Below are positions 28,456-37,131 of a stretch of 64,000 nucleotides of DNA, piece by piece. A program made the position numbers and the translations under genes. The stretch is from positions 1 to 64,000 of the forward strand of contig DATBEZ010000023.1 of NCBI GenBank assembly GCA_036558745.1. The letters are read 5' to 3'. This DNA is from JAMXLJ01 sp036558745 (GTDB lineage: Bacteria; Actinomycetota; Acidimicrobiia; IMCC26256; JAMXLJ01). A model generated the notes under the pieces. That model searched no databases and was not told where the DNA came from. It saw nothing but the letters and a program-made list of their open reading frames with translations. Positions within the stretch are counted from its first letter, which is position 1; each line of letters starts with the position of its first letter.

Positions 28456-29883
28456 GTGGACGTCGCCGAACACGTGAGGACAATCCTCCAGAACTGGTGG
28501 AGGATCCTCGTCGTCTCCGTGCTCGTCGCGGCCACGGTGTACGTCGCCGACGCGAGCCGTTCCAAGGTGTACCAGGCGACGGCGGAGCTGCAGGTCACCT
28601 CCGCGCTCGCCGCCAACGGCCAGGCGACGACCGACAGCACCAACTTCCTGACCCAGACCTATGCCGCGCTGGGCGAGTCGGTCCCCGTCGTGGTGAGCGC
28701 GCGCGACAAGTCGGGGTTGAAGATCGGCGCGTCGGAAGCCGCGAGCCGGCTGTCGGTCGCGCAGGAGCCCGGCATCGCGTTCCTCAAGATCAAGGCGACG
28801 GGTCCGTCACCTCGCGACGCGACCGCCCTGGCGCGGGGTGAGAGCGAAGCCCTCATCGACGCGGTGACGAGCCAGCAGGACAACCACAAGCTCCAGGACG
28901 TCGCGGCCTTGACCGCGAACCTCAACAACCTCAAGGCCCAGCTGAACGCGCTGGCGCCGAACGACCCCGGCCGCTCCGCGCTCAACGACCAGATCAGCAA
29001 CACCTATGGGGCCATCGCGACGCGCCAGGGCCAGGCCGAGGACCGGATCGACGTCGCATCCCCTGCCGTTGCCGACTCCGGGCCCGTCTCGCCCAAGCCG
29101 CTGCGCGACTCGCTCCTCGCCCTCGTCGTCGCGTTCGTGGTCATCGCCGAGCTGTGGGTGGTCGTGCGGGCGGTCGGCGACCGGTTCGCGGCGACCGACG
29201 ACAGCGCCGACATCATGAAGCTGCTCGGCCTGCCGGTGCTCGCCCGCATCCCGAAGGGTTCCGACCCCGACACGATCGAGGCGTTCCGCATCCTGCGCAC
29301 GAACCTGATGTTCCTCGAGGGCGCGGGCAAGCCCCGCACGCTCGCGGTGGTGAGCGCGAACCCGGACGCGGGCAAGACGTTCGTCGCGATCCACCTGGCC
29401 GAGTCGGCCGCCGCGCTCGACGAGAAGGTCGTGCTCATCGACGCCGATCTCCGGAAGCCCGCCGTGCACGAGCGGCTCGGTGTCGTGCGTGCGCCCGGTC
29501 TGTCCGCGGTGTTGCAGGGTGCCGACATCGCCACCGCGCTGCGCAGGAACGGCTCGAGCCCGTTCCTGCGCATCCTGCCGAGCGGCGCGCCGGTCGGTGA
29601 CCCGTCCGGTGTCCTTGGTGCGCGTGCGTTCCGCCAGGTGCTCGACGGCCTGCGCGCGGTTCGTCTCGTCGTGGTCGATACGCCCCCGGGTGGCCTGTTC
29701 GCCGACGCGATGGCCGTCGCGTCGCAGTGCGACGCGACGATCTTCGTGCTCGACATGAAGACGAGCCGCAAGCGTGCCGTGCGCGGGACGATCGAGTCGC
29801 TCGAGCGCGGTGGCGCCAACATCGTGGGTGTGGTCGTGAACCGCGCCGCGACGCCGCGGTCGTCGAGCTACTACGGCAGCTGA
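28456..29883 (+). CDS. Wzz-type chain-length regulator fused to BY-kinase-like ATPase
   Basis: 475 residues. The Wzz part has membrane helices at about 17-35 and 215-235, flanking an extracytoplasmic coiled-coil domain. The cytoplasmic part is a CpsD/CapB-like ATPase with Walker A ANPDAGKT (about residue 306), Walker A' VVLIDADLRKP and Walker B LVVVDTPPG. The C-terminus ends SSSYYGS, so the tyrosine cluster expected for autophosphorylation is reduced to two residues. It sets polysaccharide length together with the Wzy-like protein. The start is chosen from the leaderless promoter. Confidence 0.87.
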   Translation: MDVAEHVRTILQNWWRILVVSVLVAATVYVADASRSKVYQATAELQVTSALAANGQATTDSTNFLTQTYAALGESVPVVVSARDKSGLKIGASEAASRLSVAQEPGIAFLKIKATGPSPRDATALARGESEALIDAVTSQQDNHKLQDVAALTANLNNLKAQLNALAPNDPGRSALNDQISNTYGAIATRQGQAEDRIDVASPAVADSGPVSPKPLRDSLLALVVAFVVIAELWVVVRAVGDRFAATDDSADIMKLLGLPVLARIPKGSDPDTIEAFRILRTNLMFLEGAGKPRTLAVVSANPDAGKTFVAIHLAESAAALDEKVVLIDADLRKPAVHERLGVVRAPGLSAVLQGADIATALRRNGSSPFLRILPSGAPVGDPSGVLGARAFRQVLDGLRAVRLVVVDTPPGGLFADAMAVASQCDATIFVLDMKTSRKRAVRGTIESLERGGANIVGVVVNRAATPRSSSYYGS

Positions 29884-29911
29884 GCGACGTCCGGACCCGT
29901 CCGCGGGATCG

Positions 29912-31699
29912 TCAGCCGCGGCGGAACCGTCGACGCGCCTGGCGGCGCTCCCGCCGGCTCGATTTGCCCTCACGTGACGGCAGCGCGTCGTCGGGGTGCG
30001 ACGCGTCCGGCGGAGCGTCCGGGTCCGCGACCGGGGTGTCGTCCATCTCGGCGGTCGCGAGCGCCATCTCGAACGCCGGGCCGAGCTCGGGCTCGCCGTC
30101 GACCGACACGACCGGCGCGGCCGCGGTCGGGTCCAGGGCATCGACCGCGCCGCCGTGCAGGAGCGCCCGCAGGCCGCCGGGACCGTCGACGCGCGTCACA
30201 TGCAGGATCCCGAGGTAGATGAGCCCGTCGATCACGCCGGCGACCGGCCAGAAGACGTGCCCGAGCATCGCCTCGCCGGCCACGTACATCACCGCAGCCG
30301 CGAAGAAGCACTTCCCGATCGGCCACCACGGCAGCGGGCGCAATCCGCCGATGCGAGCGACGCCGATGCCGAGCACGCACATCACCGCTGTCTCCGTGAT
30401 GATCGTGGCCCAGCCCGACCCGTTGTAGGAGAACCGCGGGATCAGCACGATGTTGAGCACGACGTTCAGTACGACACCGGTGAGGGTCGCGATCGGGTAG
30501 AGCCGGTTGCGTCCCGCCGAGACCAGCGTGATGAACGCGAGCACGGTGAAGAAGTGGAGGGCCTGGCCCACGACGAGCAGGCGCGCGGCGTAGACCCCGG
30601 ACGCGTACTGCTCGCCGTAGAGATGGACCATGAGCGGATTCGCGAACACGCCGAAGCCGACCGCCGCGCCCGTGCTGCCGACGACGAGCAGGATCAGCGT
30701 GTGGCGGAACGTGGCCCGGAACGCGACCGGATCGTCGGGCCACGCCTTGACCATCAGTGTCATCGCCGGCGTCACGACCGCGGTCGGCACCGCGCCGAGC
30801 AGGTCCGAGAACTTGTAGCCGACGCTGTACACGCCGACGGCGTGGAACGTGTCCAGCACCGACAGCATCACGATGTCGATGCGGAAGTACACGGTGTCCA
30901 GCGCGGCGCCGATCGCCAGCGGCGCGCCTTCCTTCAACCACTCGATCCACTGGCCGCGGTCGAAGCGGAGACGGATCCGGGCGACGTGGCGGATGGCCCA
31001 CAGCAGCCACAGCGCGGTGACGACCGCGTTCACGACATTCGCCCACGCGAAGAGCAGGACGGAACCGATGCCGAGCGCGGCGAACAGCGCGGTCGCGCCG
31101 AGCTGCGCGACCTGGGCCCAGAAGTTGCTCGCCGCGATGCTGCCGAGCCAGAGCCGGGCCTCGAACAGCAGCGTGAGGCCGTAGGCGACCGAGGCGATGA
31201 TGACGACGAGCCCGCCGACGGCGGTCGCCTGCACCACCGACATCGGGTACCAGCCCACGAAGTAGCCGATGCCGACGACGAGCATGGCGAGCAGGTATGC
31301 GGCCGCGCCGATGACGAGACGCAGGGTCGTGTACGACCCCATGACCTGCGAGGCCTCGTCGGCGTCGCGTGCGCGCAGCACCTTCTGCAGCACGATCCGG
31401 CTGATGCGCAGCTCGGAGACGAATCCGATGATGCCGAGCAGGCTGAAGATCAGGGAGTACTGGCCGAACTCCGACGCGGTCAGCGTGCGGATGATGACGA
31501 CACCGGTGATCCACCCCAGCGCGGCGACGCCGTAGCGCCCCGCGATGAGCACGCCGGCGCCGGTCAGGATCGAGCGCGAGGCCCGCGGCCCCCGACGACG
31601 ACCGCCGTCGGGTTGCCCGCGCGCGTCAGGTGCCGCGGGGGGTGTCTGCTGGTCGACGATCGGAGGTCCTCCGCACCCGGTGCTGTGCTCGGAGTGCAC
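29912..31699 (-). CDS. Wzx-like polysaccharide flippase (MOP superfamily)
   Basis: 595 residues with about fourteen hydrophobic helices between residues 45 and 480. The segment LTASEFGQYSLIFSLLGIIG matches the polysaccharide-synthesis transporter family that flips lipid-linked repeat units. A long cytoplasmic tail (about 100 residues) is acidic and then strongly basic (SSRRERRQARRRFRRG), which is unusual for Wzx proteins. The start is the GTG at 31699. It converges with the chain-length gene, with a 28-bp gap. Confidence 0.87.
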   Translation of the reverse strand: MHSEHSTGCGGPPIVDQQTPPAAPDARGQPDGGRRRGPRASRSILTGAGVLIAGRYGVAALGWITGVVIIRTLTASEFGQYSLIFSLLGIIGFVSELRISRIVLQKVLRARDADEASQVMGSYTTLRLVIGAAAYLLAMLVVGIGYFVGWYPMSVVQATAVGGLVVIIASVAYGLTLLFEARLWLGSIAASNFWAQVAQLGATALFAALGIGSVLLFAWANVVNAVVTALWLLWAIRHVARIRLRFDRGQWIEWLKEGAPLAIGAALDTVYFRIDIVMLSVLDTFHAVGVYSVGYKFSDLLGAVPTAVVTPAMTLMVKAWPDDPVAFRATFRHTLILLVVGSTGAAVGFGVFANPLMVHLYGEQYASGVYAARLLVVGQALHFFTVLAFITLVSAGRNRLYPIATLTGVVLNVVLNIVLIPRFSYNGSGWATIITETAVMCVLGIGVARIGGLRPLPWWPIGKCFFAAAVMYVAGEAMLGHVFWPVAGVIDGLIYLGILHVTRVDGPGGLRALLHGGAVDALDPTAAAPVVSVDGEPELGPAFEMALATAEMDDTPVADPDAPPDASHPDDALPSREGKSSRRERRQARRRFRRG

Positions 31700-31757
31700 G
31701 CCATCGTACGGGCTGGACCCGCACTCCCCCTCTTATCGGGCCGGCGTGTGGGTCGAG

Positions 31758-32376
31758 TTAGCTGGTCCGGAGGGTCACGCCACGCCAGGTGTCGGCGTGG
31801 TTCCAGCCGGGCGGAACGGCGCGGGGCGCGTCACCGAAGACGTGCAGCGTACCGAACCCGTCGAGCATCGCGTAGCCGTTGCCGCTGGCCGAGAGGACGA
31901 GCGAACGCGCGATGTCCCAACCCCGCCAATACGCGGTGCCGCGGTAGCGCGCGGTCCCGGCGGTGTGGATCCCGCCGAACCCGTCGAGCGTGTACACGCC
32001 ACGACGGTCGGGCGTGATCTGGACCGAGCGGGCGATGTCCCAGCCCTTCCACCAGCCCGGGCTCAGTCGCGGCGCGTCACCGGCCGGGTGCAGGCCGCCC
32101 CACCCGTCGAGCACTTCGTAGCCGCGGCCGTCGGACGTGATCGCGATACCGCGCACGATGTCCCATCCCCGCCAGTACGCGGTCGGGTGTGGGAGCGATC
32201 GCGCGCTGCCGTACGTGTGCACACCGCCGAACGCGTCGACCACCGCGTACCCGTTCCCGTCGGGCATCGCCACGATGCCGCGGGCGAGCGGACCCGGGAA
32301 CACCGGCGACCCGAAGTAGGGCGCGCCGCCGAACGCCTCGACCCGACCGTTCGTGCTGAGCACGTAGTAGCCGCCG
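31758..32376 (-). repeat. Five in-frame ~42-residue repeats (GYxVLDGFGGLHxFG)
   Basis: The encoded repeats begin GYYVLSTNGRVEAFG, GYAVVDAFGGVHTYG, GYEVLDGWGGLHPAG, GVYTLDGFGGIHTAG and GYAMLDGFGTLHVFG, and the middle ones contain YWRGWDI or WWKGWDI. The spacing suggests blades or short beta modules that could bind carbohydrate or cell wall. Confidence 0.75.
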
Positions 32377-33590
32377 CCGGGCACGCTCGCGACGCTTTCC
32401 GAGGGCAACGCGACCTTGATGAACGCGCTCGTGCCGCTCGCGCCCGCGACCTGGCCGAGGCCCGACGCCGACGCGATGAGCTGGGTCAGCGTCGTGTACG
32501 CGGGCTTCGGCGTGAGGTCGGTGCGCATCAGGCCGAAGTGGTCCTCCATGTCGGAGGGGTTCGTCCCGAGGTCGCGCAGCGTGAAGAACATCAACGGGCC
32601 GGTGAACGACCAGCTGTTCCACAGCTGGAAGTACTGACGGATCCAGTCGGCCTGCTGGGCCTCGCTGATCGCGCCCTGGCCGGCGGTCGGCGCACCGGCC
32701 TCGGTGCCCCAGATCTTCTTGTTCCCGTCCCCGTGCGCAGCCATGACGACGTGCAGGGTCTGGGTGAACAACACCGCGTTCCAGCCGATGCAGCAGCCCG
32801 TCGGCGCGTACGGGTATGCGTACGGATGATGACCGAGGGCGTCGAAGTAGCCGCGCGCGCCGGCCGCGTACATCGCGTTGAGGTAGTTGACGGGATGCTC
32901 GAGCGCGACGCGCGGGTTCGTCGCGGTCTGGGCCAGGTCACCGTACGGAGCGAGACCGCCGCTGACGACCGTCGTCGCTGGCAGCACGCTCTTGATCGCG
33001 ACGTACGTCGGCTTGAGCAGCGCGACGTACGCCGCCGCGCTCACCCCACCGGCCCAGAACGGATCCCAGTTGGGCTCGTTCCAGACCTCCCACGCGCTGA
33101 CGCCGTAGCCGTAGCGGTTCGCCGCGGCGCGGGCGAAGGTCGCGAACGCGTTCGGGTCGGCGGGCGGGCACGCGTGGTTGGTCGCGCACGCGGCCTTGCG
33201 GGCCCACGTCGGCGTGTAGAGGAGGACGGCGAGGACCTTCAGGTTGCGGGCCTGCGCCGCGGCGACGAGTCGGTCGGTCTGGGACCACGACCACGACCCG
33301 GGCCCACCGGCCTGGATCGTGTCCCAGTTGAAGTCGAAGCGGACCCAGCGGGCGCCGGTGTTGGCCATCGCGTCGAGCTCGGCCGCCTGCTGGGCCGGGG
33401 TGCGGTCCCACAGGATGTCGCCACCGGTCGCGAACCCGTACCGGTCCCCCACCCCGCCGCTGCTCGCGACGACCGCGCCGGCGCGGCGTCCGGGCAGGGC
33501 GACCGCCGCCGCGGCCACGAACACGACGGCCGCGAAGAGCGCGATCAGACGGGTGAACGGGGTCGGACGGGAGGCTCCCTCGTACTGCAC
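31758..33590 (-). CDS. Secreted glycoside hydrolase with C-terminal WG-type repeats
   Basis: About 610 residues. A signal peptide (LIALFAAVVFVAAAAVALPG) precedes a TIM-barrel hydrolase domain (residues 40-375) with the acid/base glutamate in EVWNEPNWD and a second glutamate in IWGTEAGAPT, then five tandem repeats of about 42 residues to the end. I prefer the GTG at 33590, which gives a normal signal peptide; GTG 33629 would add 13 residues. A paralogue of the membrane-anchored hydrolase at 27069. Substrate unknown, perhaps the exported glycan. Confidence 0.85.
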   Translation of the reverse strand: MQYEGASRPTPFTRLIALFAAVVFVAAAAVALPGRRAGAVVASSGGVGDRYGFATGGDILWDRTPAQQAAELDAMANTGARWVRFDFNWDTIQAGGPGSWSWSQTDRLVAAAQARNLKVLAVLLYTPTWARKAACATNHACPPADPNAFATFARAAANRYGYGVSAWEVWNEPNWDPFWAGGVSAAAYVALLKPTYVAIKSVLPATTVVSGGLAPYGDLAQTATNPRVALEHPVNYLNAMYAAGARGYFDALGHHPYAYPYAPTGCCIGWNAVLFTQTLHVVMAAHGDGNKKIWGTEAGAPTAGQGAISEAQQADWIRQYFQLWNSWSFTGPLMFFTLRDLGTNPSDMEDHFGLMRTDLTPKPAYTTLTQLIASASGLGQVAGASGTSAFIKVALPSESVASVPGGGYYVLSTNGRVEAFGGAPYFGSPVFPGPLARGIVAMPDGNGYAVVDAFGGVHTYGSARSLPHPTAYWRGWDIVRGIAITSDGRGYEVLDGWGGLHPAGDAPRLSPGWWKGWDIARSVQITPDRRGVYTLDGFGGIHTAGTARYRGTAYWRGWDIARSLVLSASGNGYAMLDGFGTLHVFGDAPRAVPPGWNHADTWRGVTLRTS

Positions 33591-33743
33591 GGAGTGGTAT
33601 TCGACGGCCCGCGAACGCCACTTGAGCACGCACCGTGTCGCTGAACAGGGTCACATCGGACATTCGTCGCGGCCTGTGCGATCGCGACGCTCCGTGACCG
33701 CCGCGCCTGGGCGCCGCTCCCGAGTCGCTTCGCCCTCGGCTGG

Positions 33744-34901
33744 TCAGGCGCGAAAGCGCGCCCTCGCCTCGTGCAGCACGCCGGCCAGGTCGCGGGTCGT
33801 GTCCCGGGCGTCGAAGCGGGCCTCCACCCGGGCCCGTCCCCCTCGGCCCATGCGCTCACGCGCGCCCTCGTCGTCGAGGAGCGCCGTGATCGAGGCCGCG
33901 AGGTCGCGGTCGTCGTCGCCGACGAGCAGCCCGGTCTCGCCGTGCACGACCATCTCCGGCACGCCGCCCACCCTGGTCGCGACGACGGGCAGGCCGGCCA
34001 CCATCGCCTCGAGGACCGAGTACGGCGAGTTGTCCATGTCGCTCGGGAACGCGAACAGCGCACTGTGCGACAGCAGCTCGACGAGTCGCGCGTCACCGGG
34101 CTGGAAGTCGTTGATCACGCGCACGCCGGGCTCCGGCGGCACCGACTCGAGCGTCACCAGGTTCAGGAGGCAGCGGTCGCGCAAGTGCTCGCGGAACGTG
34201 CTCAGCAGGCGGAGCCCACCCTTGCGCTCGAGCGACTTGCCCACGAAGGTCACCTGCGGCAGCCCCTCTGCCTCACGGCGCGGCACCGCCGCGGGCACCG
34301 GCACCCCGAACGGGATGACGCGCACCTTGTCGGCCGGCAGGCCGTAGGTCGTCAGCAGCGAGCGCGCCGCCCACTCGGACTGCGCGACGACGAGCGTCGC
34401 GGCCGCGTACACCCGGTCCTCGAAGAGACGTGCGACGCGCACCTGGGACGCGGTGTGGCGCGTCGCCCGCCGGTACGGGATGTGGTACGCGTTCTGCGTC
34501 GCGGTGCCGTCGGTGGAGACGACGCTCGGCCGCGTCGCGAGTTGCGCGGCCGACAGCAGCGCAGTGCTCTGCGTGTACACGTGCACGACGTCGTACGCGC
34601 CGCCGATCCGGTCCAGCAGGCGACGCACCCACAGACTCTGCAACAGCTGCGCGCGCAGCGGCTGCAGGTCGAGGTCGAGCCCGGCGAGGCCGGGGACCGG
34701 CGCCGCGAGCAGCTTGCGCACGAGCCCGGCATGGGGCACGTCGACGAAGTCCGCGGCCATGTCGGAGACGTGCCCGAGCGCCTGACGGATGTAGAGGTGC
34801 ATCGACGCGTGCCCGCCGAGGTTCTCGTTGACGAACAGCGTCCGCAGCCGGGCGCTCGCGTCGCGCGCGTCGCTACCGACCGCGCCCCGGGTTGTCGTCA
34901 C
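33744..34901 (-). CDS. Family 4 glycosyltransferase
   Basis: 385 residues, GT-B fold. LFVNENLGGHASMHLYIRQ is the N-terminal loop, and the C-terminal domain has VTFVGKSLERKGGLRLL and PSDMDNSPYSVLEAMVAG (EX7E). The start is the GTG at 34901, 10 bp after the stop of the sugar-phosphate transferase gene, so it is the second gene of that pair. The upstream open frame overlaps the transferase gene and is not expected to be used. Donor unknown. Confidence 0.87.
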   Translation of the reverse strand: MTTTRGAVGSDARDASARLRTLFVNENLGGHASMHLYIRQALGHVSDMAADFVDVPHAGLVRKLLAAPVPGLAGLDLDLQPLRAQLLQSLWVRRLLDRIGGAYDVVHVYTQSTALLSAAQLATRPSVVSTDGTATQNAYHIPYRRATRHTASQVRVARLFEDRVYAAATLVVAQSEWAARSLLTTYGLPADKVRVIPFGVPVPAAVPRREAEGLPQVTFVGKSLERKGGLRLLSTFREHLRDRCLLNLVTLESVPPEPGVRVINDFQPGDARLVELLSHSALFAFPSDMDNSPYSVLEAMVAGLPVVATRVGGVPEMVVHGETGLLVGDDDRDLAASITALLDDEGARERMGRGGRARVEARFDARDTTRDLAGVLHEARARFRA

Positions 34902-34911
34902 GAGCCGTTGG

Positions 34912-36462
34912 TCACGCAGCGGTGCTCCGGTCCCGAGCGCCGTACCCCGTCTCGAGGTGCGGCATCGGACCACGGAGCAGTCGCGCGAGCACGGCCTGGA
35001 AGGTCTCGAACAGGATCGCCAGGTCGAGGGTGACCGACCAGTTCTCCACGTAGAACAGGTCCAGCCGGCGGTACGCGTCGAACGACGGGTTGTCGCGCGC
35101 CTCCACCTGCCAGAGACCGGTGATGCCGGGCCGCACGCTGTGGCGCTCGAGCAGCTCGTCGTCGAACTTCGCCACCTCGTCGGGGAGCGCGGGTCGGGGG
35201 CCGACCAGGCTCATGGTGCCGAGGAGCACGTTGATGAGCTGCGGCAGCTCGTCGAGGCTGGTCGCTTCGAGCACCCGCCCCACGCGTGTCCGGCGCGGGT
35301 CGTCGGTGGCCTTGAACAGCGGCCCGTCGCGGCGGAGGTTCTCGCCCGTCACCTCCGAGAGGCGGTCCTCGGCGTCGGGAACCATCGTCCGCAGCTTGAG
35401 CACCTCGAAGGTGCGACCGTCACGACCGACCCGGCACTGCCGGAACAGCACCGGACCGCGGTCCTGGAGCTTGATCGCGATCGCAGCCATGGCGAGGACG
35501 GGCGCGGCGAACAGGAGCGACACCGAGGCGACGGTGACGTCGAGACCCCGCTTCACGATGAGCTGCCACCGCGAGAGCGAGACCGGCTCGAGGTAGAAGA
35601 GCGGCTCGTGCGCGAGCGGCAGCGACCGCAGCCGCTTGTACGCGATGCCCTTCAACCCGGTCGACAGGTGAACGTGCAGATCCGCCGCGAGCAGCTCCCG
35701 GGTGAGCCGGTTGAGCTGCTCGTGGGGCACCGCGCTCGCAGCGATGATGACGCCGTTCGCGCCGCGGCCGACGATCGCGTCGCCCGCGCCGGCCAGATCA
35801 CCGAGCCACGGCACGTCGTCACGCCAGAGCGCGAGCTCGTCGGAACGCCCCACGCAGCCGATGACCCGGAACCCGAGCTCGGGATGGGTGCGCAGGAGCC
35901 GCTCGAGCTCACGGCCCTCGGCGTTCGTGCCCACGATGATGACGGGCCGGCTGAAGCGGCCGGACGCGCGCGAGCTCTTGAGCCACGTGCCGTACGCGCC
36001 GCGTCCGAACGCGAGGAACGCGAACGCGAGCGCGACGCCGGCGAGGGCGCGAGGCACCGAGATGGCGTTGCCGGCGAGGGCGGCGACGAGGTACGTCGCG
36101 ACGCCCGAGATCGTCGACGCCCGCGCGAGGCGCGCGACCTCGACCGCCCGGACCCCGGCCACGCGGGCCAGGTACAGGCGCTGGGACGCGATGAGCAGGA
36201 GCGAGCCGGCCGTGATCGCGGGGATCGCGAGCGCGATCGCGCCGGGGTGCTCGTGGAAGGCGGTGCGGCCCTCCCAGGGCGCGAGGAGCGTCAGCAGCCA
36301 CGCCGCCGCGACCGCGGCGGTGTCGATGCAGAGGAGGATCCCCCGCAGGGACGGGTGATGGACCCGGCCGATGCTGGGGCCACGGCGCGCGCGGTCGTGC
36401 TGCGACCGCGTTGGACGCGTGCTCCCCAGACGGCTGGGCCGTATCCGTTCTCCGACGCTCAC
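34912..36462 (-). CDS. Polyprenyl glycosylphosphotransferase (WbaP/CpsE-type, initiating enzyme)
   Basis: About 516 residues. Five N-terminal hydrophobic helices (to residue 160) are followed by a CoA-binding-like domain (RPVIIVGTNAEGRELERLL) and the C-terminal bacterial sugar transferase domain. That domain shows KRGLDVTVASVSLL, KLRTMVPDAE, LDELPQLINVLLG and MSLVGPRPALP. It transfers a hexose-1-phosphate to undecaprenyl phosphate to begin a repeat unit. The GTG at 36462 (MSVGERIRPS) follows GAGAGG; a TTG at 36510 is also possible. Confidence 0.92.
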   Translation of the reverse strand: MSVGERIRPSRLGSTRPTRSQHDRARRGPSIGRVHHPSLRGILLCIDTAAVAAAWLLTLLAPWEGRTAFHEHPGAIALAIPAITAGSLLLIASQRLYLARVAGVRAVEVARLARASTISGVATYLVAALAGNAISVPRALAGVALAFAFLAFGRGAYGTWLKSSRASGRFSRPVIIVGTNAEGRELERLLRTHPELGFRVIGCVGRSDELALWRDDVPWLGDLAGAGDAIVGRGANGVIIAASAVPHEQLNRLTRELLAADLHVHLSTGLKGIAYKRLRSLPLAHEPLFYLEPVSLSRWQLIVKRGLDVTVASVSLLFAAPVLAMAAIAIKLQDRGPVLFRQCRVGRDGRTFEVLKLRTMVPDAEDRLSEVTGENLRRDGPLFKATDDPRRTRVGRVLEATSLDELPQLINVLLGTMSLVGPRPALPDEVAKFDDELLERHSVRPGITGLWQVEARDNPSFDAYRRLDLFYVENWSVTLDLAILFETFQAVLARLLRGPMPHLETGYGARDRSTAA

Positions 36463-36648
36463 CCTCTCGTTCCCGTCGCCCCAAGGACCCAACGCGACGC
36501 GCCCGCGCAACCTAGCCCACCGAGAGGGGCGGTCGCGCCGCTCATCGCAGCAGTCATGCCATCACGTCGGCCTCTCGGGCGCCCCCTCTGGGCCCGAGAT
36601 GGACGTGTACCCGGGCGCGGGTCCGAAGACTCGGGCCCGGGCCCCGAC

Positions 36649-36948
36649 CTAGGCGCGGGAGCGGCGACGACCCCGGTGCGCGAGCACCCCACCGATGACC
36701 ACCGCGCTGCCGCCGATGGCCGTGAGGCCGAGGACGTCACCACCGGTGAAGGGCAGGGAGGACGAGCCCGACGACGTCGTCGCGGCCTCCACCTGCGTGC
36801 CCGGGTCGTGCGACTGCGGCGGCGTCGTCCCGCCGTTCGGGTAGTTGCTCGTCGCGAACGCCGCGGTCGGCGCCAAGACGCCGGCCACGATCGCCCCCGC
36901 AGCGAGCAGGCGCGCGGCGCGCCTCGGAAGGTTCGTTCCCTGGATCAC
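36649..36948 (-). CDS. Small LPXTG-type surface protein
   Basis: 99 residues built only of sorting elements. A signal peptide (AARLLAAGAIVAGVLAPTAAFA) is followed by a roughly 35-residue Gly/Thr/Ser/Pro mature region. The sortase motif LPFTGG comes next, then a membrane helix (LTAIGGSAVVIGGVLA) and a basic tail HRGRRRSRA. It should be cut by a sortase and linked to the wall or to another protein. The GTG at 36948 has AGGAGG 5 nt before it, and the promoter is strong. No sortase gene lies in the window. Confidence 0.85.
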   Translation of the reverse strand: MIQGTNLPRRAARLLAAGAIVAGVLAPTAAFATSNYPNGGTTPPQSHDPGTQVEAATTSSGSSSLPFTGGDVLGLTAIGGSAVVIGGVLAHRGRRRSRA

Positions 36949-36990
36949 ATCTGCCTCCTGGCCTGGCCACTCCCCCCAGGTCCCGCGCGG

Positions 36991-37019
36991 AGTGTAGCCA
37001 GGCTCTGACAGCGTGACAA
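36991..37019 (-). promoter_or_regulatory. Promoter of LPXTG protein (TTGTCA-N17-TACACT)
   Basis: On the minus strand TTGTCA (37019-37014) and TACACT (36996-36991) are separated by exactly 17 nt. It is among the best -35/-10 pairs in the window and, with the AGGAGG site, suggests strong expression. The leader is about 36 nt. Confidence 0.7.
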
Positions 37020-37057
37020 CGGGCCGATCGACCTATATCGGGATTGTTTCCACTCCT

Positions 37058-37071
37058 GTCACAGCAGTGAC
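37058..37071. promoter_or_regulatory. Palindrome GTCAC-AGCA-GTGAC upstream of LPXTG promoter
   Basis: A perfect 5-4-5 inverted repeat about 40 bp upstream of the -35 box, next to an AT-rich patch (37031-37050). The position suits an activator site. No regulator is assigned. Confidence 0.3.
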
Positions 37072-37131
37072 GCGAAATCGGCCGGTTCGCCCCGGAACCG
37101 GTCACGCAGCGCGTTCGCGCCCGGTTCGGGA

